Program-made: the position numbers and the translations under genes
The notes under the pieces: generated by a model
The model's input: the letters and a program-made list of their open reading frames with translations, nothing else
The model's database searches: none
What the model was told of the DNA's origin: nothing
Shown: positions 15,918 through 24,245 of the stretch, piece after piece
How the letters are laid out: the number at the start of each line of letters is the position of its first letter
Numbering within the stretch: position 1 is the stretch's first letter
Assembly (NCBI GenBank): GCA_963835535.1
Contig: CAWIFL010000005.1
Span: forward strand, 620,001-684,000
Source: Fen-1245 sp963835535
Lineage (GTDB): Bacteria > Gemmatimonadota > Gemmatimonadetes > Gemmatimonadales > JACORV01
Direction: 5' to 3'
Length of the DNA: 64,000 bases

Positions 15918-16328
15918 ATGAAGCTCCTCACGACCATCGTCCGTCCCGAGCGCCTCCCGGAGGTGAAGGCGGCGCTGTTCCGCGCCGGGGTCACCGGCAT
16001 CACCCTCACCCGGGTCGCCGGCCACGGCGGCGAGCAGGAGGTGCTGAGCCAGTACCGGGGCGCGACGGTGGTGATGGAGTTCCACGAGAAGGTGAAGATC
16101 GAGATGGCCGTTTCCGAGCCGTTCGTCGAAGCGACGATCGCGGCGATCCTCGCCTCGGCGCGCACGGGCGAGGTGGGGGACGGCAAGATCTTCGTGCAGC
16201 CGCTGGAGCGGGTGATCCGGATCCGCACCGGCGAGGAGAACAACCAGGCGCTGACGGCGGTCAACGCCGACGAGGTGCAGCGCGCGGCGCTCACCACCCG
16301 GGACGCGGTAGCGGAGGCGGCGCGATGA
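15918..16328 (+). CDS. glnK: P-II family nitrogen regulatory protein
   Basis: The 136-residue protein is a trimeric P-II signal protein. It has the T-loop ending in SQYRGA (Tyr46), the B-loop TGEVGDGKIFV with Lys90, and the C-loop RVIRIRTGE. Compared with E. coli GlnB, Tyr51, the uridylylated residue, is Val here, so GlnD-type modification at that site is not possible. The C-terminus is about 20 residues longer than in GlnB. It overlaps amtB by four bases (ATGA). P-II binds AmtB and blocks transport when nitrogen is plentiful. Confidence 0.92.
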   Translation: MKLLTTIVRPERLPEVKAALFRAGVTGITLTRVAGHGGEQEVLSQYRGATVVMEFHEKVKIEMAVSEPFVEATIAAILASARTGEVGDGKIFVQPLERVIRIRTGEENNQALTAVNADEVQRAALTTRDAVAEAAR

Positions 16329-17677
16329 CGCCCGCTCTCCAGGCCGCGACCGCGATCTCCGCCGGCGACACCGCGTGGGTGCTGACCTCGGCGGCGCTGG
16401 TGCTCCTGATGACCGTCGGCCTGGCCCTGTTCTACGGCGGGCTGGTGCGCCCCAAGAACGCGCTCAACACGATGATGATGAGCGTGGTCGCGCTCGGCGT
16501 GGTGGGGGTGCAGTGGGTGGTCGTGGGGTACTCGCTCGCCTTCGCCCCCGGCTCCGCATTCCTGGGCGGCCTGGGCTGGGCGATGTTCCGCGGCGTGGGC
16601 TTCGCGCCGGCGCCGGCCTACGCGGCGACGATCCCGCAGTCGGCGCACGCCCTCTTCCAGGGGATGTTCGCCATCATCACGCCGGCGCTGATCTCCGGCG
16701 CGGTCGTCGAGCGGATGAAGTTCCGCGGCTACGTGCTCTTCCTGCTGCTCTGGAGCTTCTTCGTCTACGACCCGCTGGCGCACTGGGTGTGGGGGCAGGG
16801 CGGATGGCTGGCCTCGCGCGGCACGCTCGACTTCGCGGGCGGCACCGTGGTGCACATCAGCGCCGGCGTCTCGGCCCTCGTGGCCGCCCGGCTCCTGGGC
16901 CCGCGCAAGGACTTCAAGCGCTCACCGCTGGCGCCGCACAGCGTCCCGCTGGTGCTCCTGGGCGCGGGGCTGCTCTGGTTCGGCTGGTTCGGCTTCAACG
17001 CCGGCTCGGCGCTGGCCGCCAACGGTGTCGCCGCGCTGGCCTTCGTCAACACGAACACCGCCGCGGCCGCGGCCCTGGTGACCTGGGCGCTGCTCGACGC
17101 CGCGCGGCTCGGCAAGGCGACGGCGGTGGGGGCGGCGACCGGCGCGGTGGTCGGCCTGGTCGGCATCACGCCGGCCGCCGGCTTCGTCAGCACTCCGGCC
17201 GCGCTCGCGATCGGCGTTCTGTCGGTGGGGGTGAGCTACACCGCGATGCAGCTCCGCGCGCGCACGAGGCTGGACGATTCGCTCGACGTCTTCTCCTGCC
17301 ACGGTCTGGCGGGAGTGGCGGGCGCGCTGCTCACGGGCGTGTTCGCCTCCAAGCTCGCGAACCCCGGCGGCGCCGACGGCCTGCTCGCGGGAAACGCCGT
17401 GCAGCTCGGCGTGCAGCTCGTCGCGGTGCTCGCGGCGGTGGCGATCGCGGCCGTCGGGACGGTGGCGGCGTACGTGGTGGTGCAGGTCACGATCGGCGCC
17501 CGCGCGACGGTGCACGAGGAGCTGTCCGGTCTCGATCTCTCCGAGCACGGCGAGGAGGCTTACTTCGGCGGCGACGTCGGCGCGGTGGCCGGCCCCGGCC
17601 TCGCGCTGGGCGGCGGCGTCATCGTGCCGGCGCGGCCCGTGGCGGTTGCCGCGGCGGAGCCTCTCCCCGCGACGTAG
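16325..17677 (+). CDS. amtB: Ammonium transporter
   Basis: The 450-residue membrane protein has about eleven helices and the Amt signature. The twin pore histidines are His177 (GGTVVHISAG) and His326 (DVFSCHGLAG), equivalent to E. coli His168 and His318. Further matches are FYGGLVRPKNALNTMMMS, LLWFGWFGFNAGS and the cytoplasmic ELSGLDLSEHGEEAY tail, which in other Amt proteins contacts P-II. It begins inside the P-II stop codon. There is no cleavable signal peptide with an obvious site. Confidence 0.95.
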   Translation: MTPALQAATAISAGDTAWVLTSAALVLLMTVGLALFYGGLVRPKNALNTMMMSVVALGVVGVQWVVVGYSLAFAPGSAFLGGLGWAMFRGVGFAPAPAYAATIPQSAHALFQGMFAIITPALISGAVVERMKFRGYVLFLLLWSFFVYDPLAHWVWGQGGWLASRGTLDFAGGTVVHISAGVSALVAARLLGPRKDFKRSPLAPHSVPLVLLGAGLLWFGWFGFNAGSALAANGVAALAFVNTNTAAAAALVTWALLDAARLGKATAVGAATGAVVGLVGITPAAGFVSTPAALAIGVLSVGVSYTAMQLRARTRLDDSLDVFSCHGLAGVAGALLTGVFASKLANPGGADGLLAGNAVQLGVQLVAVLAAVAIAAVGTVAAYVVVQVTIGARATVHEELSGLDLSEHGEEAYFGGDVGAVAGPGLALGGGVIVPARPVAVAAAEPLPAT

Positions 17678-17710
17678 GCGTCCCGCGCACCGCCGCGTCC
17701 CGATGTGAAA

Positions 17711-17741
17711 GAGCCACACGTGTGCTGCCGACGTGTGGCTC
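17711..17741. terminator. Bidirectional hairpin between convergent genes
   Basis: Perfect 11-bp arms GAGCCACACGT (17711-17721) and ACGTGTGGCTC (17731-17741) with a 9-nt loop lie between amtB and the convergent CBM48 gene. There is no T-run on the plus side; the minus side has TTTC. It is likely a shared terminator. Confidence 0.65.
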
Positions 17742-17771
17742 GATGTTCCCCCCCCGGGGCCCGTCGCGGCG

Positions 17772-18062
17772 TCAGGTGACGACGACCGAGTTCTCGCTGC
17801 CGTAGGGGTTCGGGACGTACTTGTCGGCCTTGGGATCGTTCTCCCAGCGCTTCCCGTCGATCAGGTACCGGAAGCCGTACTCGTGCCCGGGCTCCAGCAG
17901 GATCTCGGTCTTCCACGTCCCGTTCTTCTGGCGGCGCATGGCCTTGAATGCCTGCCAGTCGCTGAAGTCTCCCACCAGGTGCACGGCGCTCGCGCCGGGC
18001 TCGGGCAGGACGAAGGTGACGCGGATGTGACCGTTTCTGGGAACCGGGGTCTTGGCGAGCAT
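17772..18062 (-). CDS. CBM48/AMPK-type glycogen-binding domain protein
   Basis: The 96-residue protein is a single early-set domain: VTFVLPEPGASAVHLVGDFSDW, then WKTEILLEPGHEYGFRYLIDG and ENDPKADKYVPNPYG. These are the signatures of the isoamylase N-terminal/AMPK-beta carbohydrate-binding module. Stand-alone versions of this size are common and may bind glycogen-like glucans. AGGAAGG precedes the ATG. It has no catalytic part and no glycogen genes nearby. Confidence 0.88.
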   Translation of the reverse strand: MLAKTPVPRNGHIRVTFVLPEPGASAVHLVGDFSDWQAFKAMRRQKNGTWKTEILLEPGHEYGFRYLIDGKRWENDPKADKYVPNPYGSENSVVVT

Positions 18063-18146
18063 ACGTACCTTCCTGAGAATGGTCTCGGGTCTCTACCCGC
18101 GCCGGAGACGCCGGGTTCCGGCTCGGCCGGGACGTTACTGGACCGT

Positions 18147-18165
18147 GACTGCGGTAATCGCAGTC
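18147..18165. other. 7-bp perfect hairpin upstream of the ABC exporter
   Basis: GACTGCG and CGCAGTC flank GTAAT in the 152-bp divergent gap between the CBM48 gene and the ABC exporter gene, 50 bp before the exporter start. It may be an operator for either gene. Confidence 0.4.
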
Positions 18166-18214
18166 ATGCGCGCTCAGGGTTAGACTTCACCTCTCTCTAG
18201 ATGTTGGCGGGACG

Positions 18215-20068
18215 GTGGCTCAGGAAACAAAACGGCGGCTGAACTGGTCGTCCGCGTGGCGGGAAGCCCGCCAGATTCTGTGGCGGCACCGGGTCTATCT
18301 CGGCATCGGCCTCGCCGTGATGCTGGTGAACCGCCTGGCCGGCCTGGTCCTGCCCGCCACGTCGAAGATCCTGATCGACGACGTCGTGGGGAAGCACCAA
18401 GCACAGTACCTGGTGCCGCTGGCCCTGGCCGCGGGCGCCGCCACGCTCGTGCAGGCCGTGACGTCGTTCGCCCTCTCGCAGGTCCTCGGCGTCACCGCCC
18501 AGCGCGCGATCACCGACATGCGCCGCGAGGTCGAGGCGCACGTGATCCGCCTCCCGGTCCGCTTCTTCGACTCGACCAAGAGCGGCGTCCTGATCTCGCG
18601 CATCATGACCGACGCCGAGGGGATCCGGAACCTCGTCGGCACCGGCCTCGTCCAGCTCACCGGCGGGCTCGTGACGGCGACGATCGCACTGGTCGTGCTC
18701 TTCTATCTCAACTGGCGGCTCACCGCGAGCACCATCGTGATCCTCGGGGTGTTCGGCGGGCTGATGGCGTACGCGTTCACGAAGCTGCGGCCGATCTTCC
18801 GCGAGCGCGGCCAGATCAACGCCGAGGTGACCGGCCGGCTCGGCGAGTCGCTGGGCGGCATCCGCGTGGTGAAGTCGTACGTGGCCGAGCGGGGGGAGAA
18901 GCTCGTCTTCGCGCGGGGCGTGAACCGGCTGTTCCGCAACATCGCGAGGACGGTGACCGGCACCTCCGCCCTCGGCGCGGCGGTCACGGTGATCACCGGC
19001 GGGATCGGGGTGCTGATGATCCTGGTCGGCGGCAACGCGATCCTCGCGGGACGGATGACGCTCGGCGGCTTCGTGATGTACGTCTTCTTCGTCGGCCTTG
19101 TCGCGGCGCCGCTGGTCAGCATCGCGTCCATCGGTACGCAGGTCTCCGAGGCGTTCGCCGGGCTCGACCGCATCCGCGAGCTGCGCCAGACCGTGACGGA
19201 GGACGAGGAGGACGCGAGCCGCGGCGCCGTGGGCGACGCGCTCCGGGGCGAGATCGCGTTCGAGAACGTCGTGTTCGCCTACGATCCCGGCGTGCCGGTG
19301 CTCAAGGGCGTGTCGTTCCGCGCGCCCGCGGGCTCGACCACGGCGCTGGTGGGGCCCTCGGGCTCGGGGAAGAGCACGCTGATCAGCCTGGTGATGGCGT
19401 TCGCGCGGCCGGAGTCGGGGCGGATCCTGGTGGACGGGGCCGACCTGGCCGCCCTGCGGTTGCGCGACTATCGCGCGCATCTCGGCGTGGTGCTGCAGGA
19501 CAACTTCCTGTTCGACGGCACGATCGCGGAGAACATCAGCTTCGCGAAGCCGCACGCGTCGCGCGCGGAGATCCTCGAGGTGGCGCGCATCGCGCACTGC
19601 GACGAGTTCGTGGACCGCTTCGAGAAGAAGTACGACACGATCGTGGGGGAGCGGGGCGTGAAGCTCTCCGGCGGCCAGCGCCAGCGGGTGGCCATCGCGC
19701 GGGCGATCCTCGCGAACCCCAAGATCCTCATCCTCGACGAGGCCACGTCGAGCCTCGACAGCGAGAGCGAGGCGTTGATCCAGGACGGCCTCAGGCGGCT
19801 CCGGCACGGGCGCACGACCTTCGTGATCGCGCACCGGCTGTCCACCATCCGCAGCGCGGACCAGATCCTGGTGCTGGAAGACGGCAGGATCGTGGAGCGG
19901 GGGAGCCACAAGGACCTGCTCGCCGCGGGCGGCCGCTACCGGCAGCTCTACGACAAGCAGTACGCCTTCGAGACCGACCGCTTCATCAATCCGGGCGAGG
20001 ATTTCACGCCGGAGCCGGAGAAGCCCGCCGTGCCGCCGGCCGCGCCGGTCAGGCCTGGGGCGCTGTAG
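18215..20068 (+). CDS. ABC exporter with fused membrane and ATPase domains (MsbA-like)
   Basis: The 617-residue half-transporter has a six-helix type-1 exporter membrane domain (residues about 20-320), with RFFDSTKSGVLISRI typical of the coupling region. The C-terminal ATPase has Walker A GPSGSGKST, Q-loop VLQDNFLFDGT, signature LSGGQRQRVAIARAI, Walker B ILILDEATSSLD and the H-loop in FVIAHRLST. It would act as a homodimer moving lipid-like or hydrophobic substrates outward. The GTG start is the best available; its ribosome binding site is weak. The last 25 residues are Pro-rich. Confidence 0.92.
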   Translation: MAQETKRRLNWSSAWREARQILWRHRVYLGIGLAVMLVNRLAGLVLPATSKILIDDVVGKHQAQYLVPLALAAGAATLVQAVTSFALSQVLGVTAQRAITDMRREVEAHVIRLPVRFFDSTKSGVLISRIMTDAEGIRNLVGTGLVQLTGGLVTATIALVVLFYLNWRLTASTIVILGVFGGLMAYAFTKLRPIFRERGQINAEVTGRLGESLGGIRVVKSYVAERGEKLVFARGVNRLFRNIARTVTGTSALGAAVTVITGGIGVLMILVGGNAILAGRMTLGGFVMYVFFVGLVAAPLVSIASIGTQVSEAFAGLDRIRELRQTVTEDEEDASRGAVGDALRGEIAFENVVFAYDPGVPVLKGVSFRAPAGSTTALVGPSGSGKSTLISLVMAFARPESGRILVDGADLAALRLRDYRAHLGVVLQDNFLFDGTIAENISFAKPHASRAEILEVARIAHCDEFVDRFEKKYDTIVGERGVKLSGGQRQRVAIARAILANPKILILDEATSSLDSESEALIQDGLRRLRHGRTTFVIAHRLSTIRSADQILVLEDGRIVERGSHKDLLAAGGRYRQLYDKQYAFETDRFINPGEDFTPEPEKPAVPPAAPVRPGAL

Positions 20069-20181
20069 GCAGGATCGGGATGACCGGCGCTGATGCGCGG
20101 TTTTGCGCCGTCCCGCGTCCGTTGCGCCCCTCGGCAGGCCGAGCGTAGGCTTACGTTGGCCCCCGACCGCGGGAGGGTCGG

Positions 20182-20487
20182 ATGCCGATCACGGCGAAGC
20201 TGTCCAGGCAGTTCTACGAGAAGCTGGGCGACGAGGTAGCGGACGAGCTCGTGAACCGGTTCAACGCTGTTGACCTCAGCTATCGCGAGGAGTTTCGCGA
20301 CCTCTTCGAGGCGCACTTCGGCCGCCTTGAAGCCCGGTTGGCGCAGCAGACAGCCGAACTGCGCTCGGATTTCGACGTGAAGCTGCAGCGTCAGGAGACG
20401 CGGCTGATCCGCTGGATGTTCGGGTTCTGGATCGGCGCCTGGGTCACGATCGCGGGCACGGTCTTCGCGCTCCAGCGCCTGCACTGA
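20182..20487 (+). CDS. Small coiled-coil membrane protein
   Basis: The 101-residue protein has a charged amphipathic N-terminal half (EEFRDLFEAHFGRLEARLAQ region, 37-75) predicted as a coiled coil, and one C-terminal transmembrane helix (about 78-97, WMFGFWIGAWVTIAGTVFAL). It resembles DUF1640/CCDC90-type proteins in layout. A GGGAGGGTCGG stretch precedes the ATG. It is the last backbone gene before the tRNA-Pro integration site. Its function is unknown. Confidence 0.65.
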   Translation: MPITAKLSRQFYEKLGDEVADELVNRFNAVDLSYREEFRDLFEAHFGRLEARLAQQTAELRSDFDVKLQRQETRLIRWMFGFWIGAWVTIAGTVFALQRLH

Positions 20488-20546
20488 ACGGCCGCGGACC
20501 AGGCCCGCTGACGGCGGGCCCTCGGCGGTTGTAGATTCCCCGCGCA

Positions 20547-20620
20547 CGGGACGTGGCGCAGCTCGGTAGCGCACCTGAATGGGGTTCAGGGGGTCGCGGG
20601 TTCAAATCCCGCCGTCCCGA
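20547..20620 (+). tRNA. tRNA-Pro (anticodon GGG)
   Basis: A full 74-nt cloverleaf can be folded. The acceptor is CGGGACG/CGTCCCG with discriminator A, the D-arm GCGC/GCGC with loop AGCTCGGTA, the anticodon stem CCTGA/TCAGG with loop ATGGGGT (anticodon GGG), and the T-arm GCGGG/CCCGC with loop TTCAAAT. CCA is not encoded. Its 3' 43 nt are duplicated twice downstream, so it is the integration target for the island to the right. Confidence 0.93.
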
Positions 20621-20622
20621 CT
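20578..20622 (+). other. attL-type site: 3' part of tRNA-Pro, copy 1
   Basis: The 45 bp from the anticodon loop to two bases past the tRNA are identical to 30835-30879 and 44686-44730. An integrase gene pointing toward the site begins 100 bp downstream, the standard arrangement for tRNA-targeted integrative elements. Confidence 0.9.
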
Positions 20623-20634
20623 GTCTCAAAGATC

Positions 20635-20666
20635 AAGCCCTGTCGCGACTTCTACGACGGGGCTTT
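20635..20666 (+). terminator. Terminator of tRNA-Pro
   Basis: AAGCCCTGTCG (20635-20645) pairs with CGACGGGGCTT (20655-20665), with one wobble, around a 9-nt loop, followed by a short T-run. It follows the tRNA by 14 bp. Confidence 0.7.
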
Positions 20667-20722
20667 GTCGTGCTTCGACCCCCCGTGTTGCGAGTGCTGT
20701 TGTGAGTTGCGTCGACCACGAG

Positions 20723-21898
20723 TCAGACGCCTCCCTGACTCACCAGCCTTTGCGTCGGGTGCAGCACAACCTGCCGCACCGTCTCCGCGTCGGCCTGGAG
20801 ATAGCTGGTGAGGAGCGTCTTGTCGTCTCTCCAGCCGCCCGCGGCCGCCAGGTCCTTGATCGGGTAGCCCTTCCGCTCGGTGGCCCACTTCCGCCGTAGC
20901 GTGTGCCACAGCCCGCCGCGTTGCTGCGTCAGCTTCGCCTTCGCGTAGGCTTTCCGGAGCCATCCGTCCAGGATGTGCCGGTCGCAGGGCCTCGCGGGGT
21001 CCTTCGGCGAGGGGAAGACGGGCGCGTTCCCGATGGCCTGTTGGGTGCGTTGAGCCGCGGCCAAGGCAGCTCGGACCGGCTCACTCATCGGCACGACCAT
21101 TTCGTATCCCTTCTTGTCGTGCTCGGCGCGCCAACGAATGGCACCCGCGGTGAAGTCCACGTCGTCCCACTGGAGGTTGCGCCAGGCGCTGATCCGCCTG
21201 CCGGTCCCCTCCGCCACGATCAGCCCCAGTTCACACAACGGATGTACCTGGTTCGCGACCTCCAGCAATTTCACGTACTCGTCGTGCGTCATCACGGGCC
21301 GCCGCGGATTCTTCTCTTTCGGCAGTGTGATGCCGAACCAGGGGTTCTCCCGGAGCAACCTCCGCCCCGTGCTCGTGCGCTCCCGAACGGCCCAGTTGAG
21401 CGCCGTCGAGAAAGCAATCAGGTCAGCGCCAACTGTCGTGTCATTCACCTGCCTTCCCGGCTCGACGCGGGGGAGCGGTCCGTCTCCCTTCCGCCGAGCC
21501 GCGATGAAGCGTCGCACATCCGATTCAGACAGGCCCTCCACGTTCCGCGAGGAACCCAGGTAGCCGACCACGCGTCGGATCTTCCGTTCGTCGCCCCGCT
21601 GCGTGTGCGGTTTCTTGGCCGCGTGCGCGGGGCTTGCCAGATAGAGGTCCGCGAGCATGCCCAGTGTGAGGCTCCCCTGCTCAACGACCCGCTCGTTGTG
21701 GAGGAGCGCGTGGAGCAGCTCGTACCCCTGGGTGACCGCCCGCTTCCTGTCGCGATGGCCAAGACTCTTCCGATCCTCCCTTCCGTGGATGTAGATGGAC
21801 CGCATGAGCGGCCCACCGGGTCGCGCCTCATAGAACCGGACTCGGTGGCCGCGCTCGCCGATGGACTTCGACCAGCGCCGTGCGTTCCCCTTCCTCAT
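20723..21898 (-). CDS. int: Tyrosine recombinase/integrase, intact
   Basis: The 391-residue protein has an N-terminal arm-binding region, a SAM-like core-binding domain (about 75-180) and the catalytic domain. Active-site residues seen are Arg234/235 (GTGRRISAWR), Lys263, His332 and Arg335 (LWHTLRRKW), Trp356 (AAAGGW) and Tyr366 (LLTSYLQAD). The stop lies 100 bp from the tRNA-Pro att site. The start overlaps the upstream helix-turn-helix gene by four bases. It is the only complete integrase of the three in the island and so could still move element 1, and perhaps its neighbours in trans. Confidence 0.93.
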   Translation of the reverse strand: MRKGNARRWSKSIGERGHRVRFYEARPGGPLMRSIYIHGREDRKSLGHRDRKRAVTQGYELLHALLHNERVVEQGSLTLGMLADLYLASPAHAAKKPHTQRGDERKIRRVVGYLGSSRNVEGLSESDVRRFIAARRKGDGPLPRVEPGRQVNDTTVGADLIAFSTALNWAVRERTSTGRRLLRENPWFGITLPKEKNPRRPVMTHDEYVKLLEVANQVHPLCELGLIVAEGTGRRISAWRNLQWDDVDFTAGAIRWRAEHDKKGYEMVVPMSEPVRAALAAAQRTQQAIGNAPVFPSPKDPARPCDRHILDGWLRKAYAKAKLTQQRGGLWHTLRRKWATERKGYPIKDLAAAGGWRDDKTLLTSYLQADAETVRQVVLHPTQRLVSQGGV

Positions 21899-22467
21899 GG
21901 GACGTTGCCTCGGTGTCGGGCGATGTCCCGGGCATCGGCATCTGGATCATACGTGCTGCCGCCGTGCGTCTCAACCTTCGGAAGGTCGCCACGGCGGATG
22001 CGGAACCGGCCGCGCTCCGATGCGCGTCGGGCCGGCAGATCGCCCGTCCGCGCGGCGCGGCGGATCGTCTCCGCACAACGGCTGGTCAGCCGCGCAGCCT
22101 CGGCCACGTCCACCTCGGCGTCGAGGTAGGAGGCAGCCGCCGCGAGCAGCTTGACCAGCAGGGCCTGGCGCGCCGTGGCCGCCTGTTCCGCGCCATTGGC
22201 CCGGAGCGTCGCGTTCTCGGCGGCGGCGGTGCGCACGAAGGCCGCGAGCCAGGGCGGAGCCCCCACGGGCAGCACCAGGTCGTCGGGCCGGGCGTCCGTG
22301 GTCAATCGCCCGCCCTTCGCCGTTGCGCCTGGGACCCGCTCACCACTCTCCCCCAGTGCCGCGTCGTCCCCAACAAGCACCGACGACGATTCTACCGACT
22401 GCGTGAGGCACCACCATTCAGCCGCACCATCCTTGTGTGCTGCGTCCGCGGAACGTATGGTTGTCAT
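21895..22467 (-). CDS. Helix-turn-helix protein, candidate excisionase
   Basis: The 190-residue protein has an Ala-rich helical N-terminal half. A MerR/excisionase-type helix-turn-helix follows (VAEAARLTSRCAETIRRAAR, then GDLPARRA and FRIRRGDLP, residues about 128-170), which is the DNA-binding pattern of Xis-like proteins. It is translated directly before the integrase (ATGA overlap), as many xis genes are. It is longer than classical excisionases, so a dual regulator/directionality role is possible. Excisionase function is inferred from position and fold only. Confidence 0.65.
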   Translation of the reverse strand: MTTIRSADAAHKDGAAEWWCLTQSVESSSVLVGDDAALGESGERVPGATAKGGRLTTDARPDDLVLPVGAPPWLAAFVRTAAAENATLRANGAEQAATARQALLVKLLAAAASYLDAEVDVAEAARLTSRCAETIRRAARTGDLPARRASERGRFRIRRGDLPKVETHGGSTYDPDADARDIARHRGNVP

Positions 22468-22580
22468 GCTCTTTCACAAAGATTCGAACTCATGGAGTAT
22501 GTCGTCGGCTGTGCTTGACTGTCAACGCGATGAGTGACTATCATTGGTTGATATTACCACTGATCAATATGAGGCTACCA

Positions 22581-23411
22581 ATGTCTCGTGCGACCGGCAA
22601 GAGAGATCCGCTCGTGTACATCCTCCCCGCTCGCCTTGAAGAAGCCCGCAAGGCGGCAGGGTTGTCGGTCAGCAGCTTGGCGCGGAAGGCGGGTGTGCGT
22701 CAGCAAACGGTGGACGCGATTGGCCGCGCGCGCAGCGGCAAGCGGCGCTGTCGCCAGTCCATTCGCGACCGGCTCGCGAAGGCGCTGGATCTCCCGACGT
22801 TCCAGGGGAACGGATCGCGGTGGCTCGGTGGCGATGACGTGAGGATCCGGGATGGCAGTGTCTTGGGCATCCTGCACCCCTCGCGAGCTGACCTTCCCCG
22901 TCTCCGGCTCATCGATCGGTGTCGCGCCGCTTGGGCCAGGGACCGGGAGAGGCCGCTCGATGCCGTGACCCCGCCCCGACCGCCGGCCATTCCGGAAGGT
23001 GCCAGCTTCCGTCTCTTCGAAGTTGCGCTTGACCAGTTGACCAACGCCATCTGGTGGCGGAACCACGTGTATGCGACCATGGACTTTCCGCCCACGCGAG
23101 CAGCATACGAAGCGACGCTGCAAGCGGTGCCGAAGAGCCGGCGCAAGCAGATCCGGGCACCGGATGCGAAGTACGGAGCGGGATTGCTATGGGACGAGAT
23201 GACGAGTGCCGAGCGCGAGCGCTGGCTGAAGTGGCCCCCGGAGGCATGGCCGCCCGCGCTCACCGACGAGGCAGCGGATCGCATTGAGCTGGGCTTTGTC
23301 AACGCCCTGGAGGGGCTGCTAGAGCCGTGGCTGTCTGGAGAGGCCGAGATCCGGTACGAGTGGCTGGTGGCCCTTCAGGTCGAAGGGAACCGGCTTGGAC
23401 GAGCGTTATAG
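22581..23411 (+). CDS. XRE-type helix-turn-helix regulator with C-terminal unknown domain
   Basis: The 276-residue protein has an N-terminal helix-turn-helix (LEEARKAAGLSVSSLARKAG, then VRQQTVDAIGR, residues about 16-50). A C-terminal domain of about 200 residues, rich in Trp, Arg and Pro, is one I do not recognise. It is divergent from the xis-int pair. The 113-bp gap between them is AT-rich, with TGATCA and other short symmetries close to the start, so it probably controls both directions. The start at 22581 is chosen for its GAGG site; in-frame ATGs upstream lie in the control region. Confidence 0.72.
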   Translation: MSRATGKRDPLVYILPARLEEARKAAGLSVSSLARKAGVRQQTVDAIGRARSGKRRCRQSIRDRLAKALDLPTFQGNGSRWLGGDDVRIRDGSVLGILHPSRADLPRLRLIDRCRAAWARDRERPLDAVTPPRPPAIPEGASFRLFEVALDQLTNAIWWRNHVYATMDFPPTRAAYEATLQAVPKSRRKQIRAPDAKYGAGLLWDEMTSAERERWLKWPPEAWPPALTDEAADRIELGFVNALEGLLEPWLSGEAEIRYEWLVALQVEGNRLGRAL

Positions 23412-23617
23412 CCTCAGCTGGAAGAACGTCGCCGTGCGGCGCCTGGCCGTATCACATGGGTCCTGGGTCCACCACGGTCTGAGCGTCCGGTACCGTCGAG
23501 GATCTGTCCCGTGGTTGCTTACATCCGAGGGAAGCCTGTTCCGACAGGTGATTTCCGACGTGCAAAGGGCGTGCAGATCGACCACACCGCTTTAATCCAG
23601 GCTTGGTTAATCCGTCA

Positions 23618-24090
23618 GACGAGGCCCAACGTAACTGCGGACAACGAGCAGCACTTAGGCGACGAACAGGGTCACCGGGCGCTCGATCCATGCTCAGCCG
23701 AGCAGTCAGACGAGGCAACGCAAGTGCAGGCAAGCACCGGTACTTAGGCGACGAACAGGGTCACCGCGCGCTCGATCCACGCTCAGCCGAGCAGTCAGAC
23801 GGGGCAACGCAAGTGCTGACAATCACCAGTACTTGGGCGACGAACAGGGTCACCGCGCGCTCGATCCACGCTCAGCCGAGCGTCAGACGGGGCAACGCAA
23901 GTGCTGGCAATCACCGGTACTTAGGCGACGAACAGGGTTACCGCGCGCTCGATCCACGCTCAGCCGAGCGTGAGACAGGGCCAACGCAAGTGCTGACAAT
24001 GAGCAGCACTTAGGCGACGAATAGGGTCACGGTGCGCTCGATCCTTGCTCAGCGGAGCAGTCAAACGAGGCCAACCTAGAGTGCCGATCA
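23618..24090. repeat. Five tandem copies of an 88-89 bp repeat
   Basis: The unit starting GGCGACGAACAGGGTCAC recurs at 23658, 23747, 23836, 23924 and 24013, with partial unit sequence on both sides. Each unit contains GCTCAGCCGAGC (a small hairpin) and a second dyad with AAGTGCTG and CAGCACTT arms that is perfect in some copies and degraded in others. No convincing gene occupies 23412-24245; open frames here are short and shift between copies. It is an ungapped tandem array, not a spacer-bearing one. The stretch 24091-24245 shows only the leader of the RHS gene. Confidence 0.85.
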
Positions 24091-24245
24091 GCCCGGGCTC
24101 ACGCGTTAGCCCAAACTATGAGATCCTATAGTCTTTCGAAGCGCGACTGGGCGGGTACCTTGTCCATCAGATCACCCAAGCGCTGTCACGTGCAGGTTCC
24201 GTTGCCCAGAGCCTGGCAGCTCCCTCAGCTTGAAGGGTGCCGATC

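Noticed and set aside
18197..19909. 570-codon open frame antisense to the ABC exporter
   Set aside because: The composition is His/Arg/Asp-rich with no family features; the plus-strand ABC exporter explains the codon pattern.
23395..23595. Small gene overlapping the end of the XRE-type regulator
   Set aside because: It overlaps the regulator out of frame and has no recognisable features.
23603..24013. Possible repeat protein encoded by the 88-89 bp array
   Set aside because: The unit length is not a multiple of three, so the reading differs in each copy; there is no ribosome binding site.
23618..24090. CRISPR array
   Set aside because: Units are contiguous and about 89 bp without unique spacers, and no cas genes are present.
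23618..24090. Integron attC array
   Set aside because: The GTT core of attC is missing (CTT instead), units are too close to hold cassettes, and no integron integrase is present.
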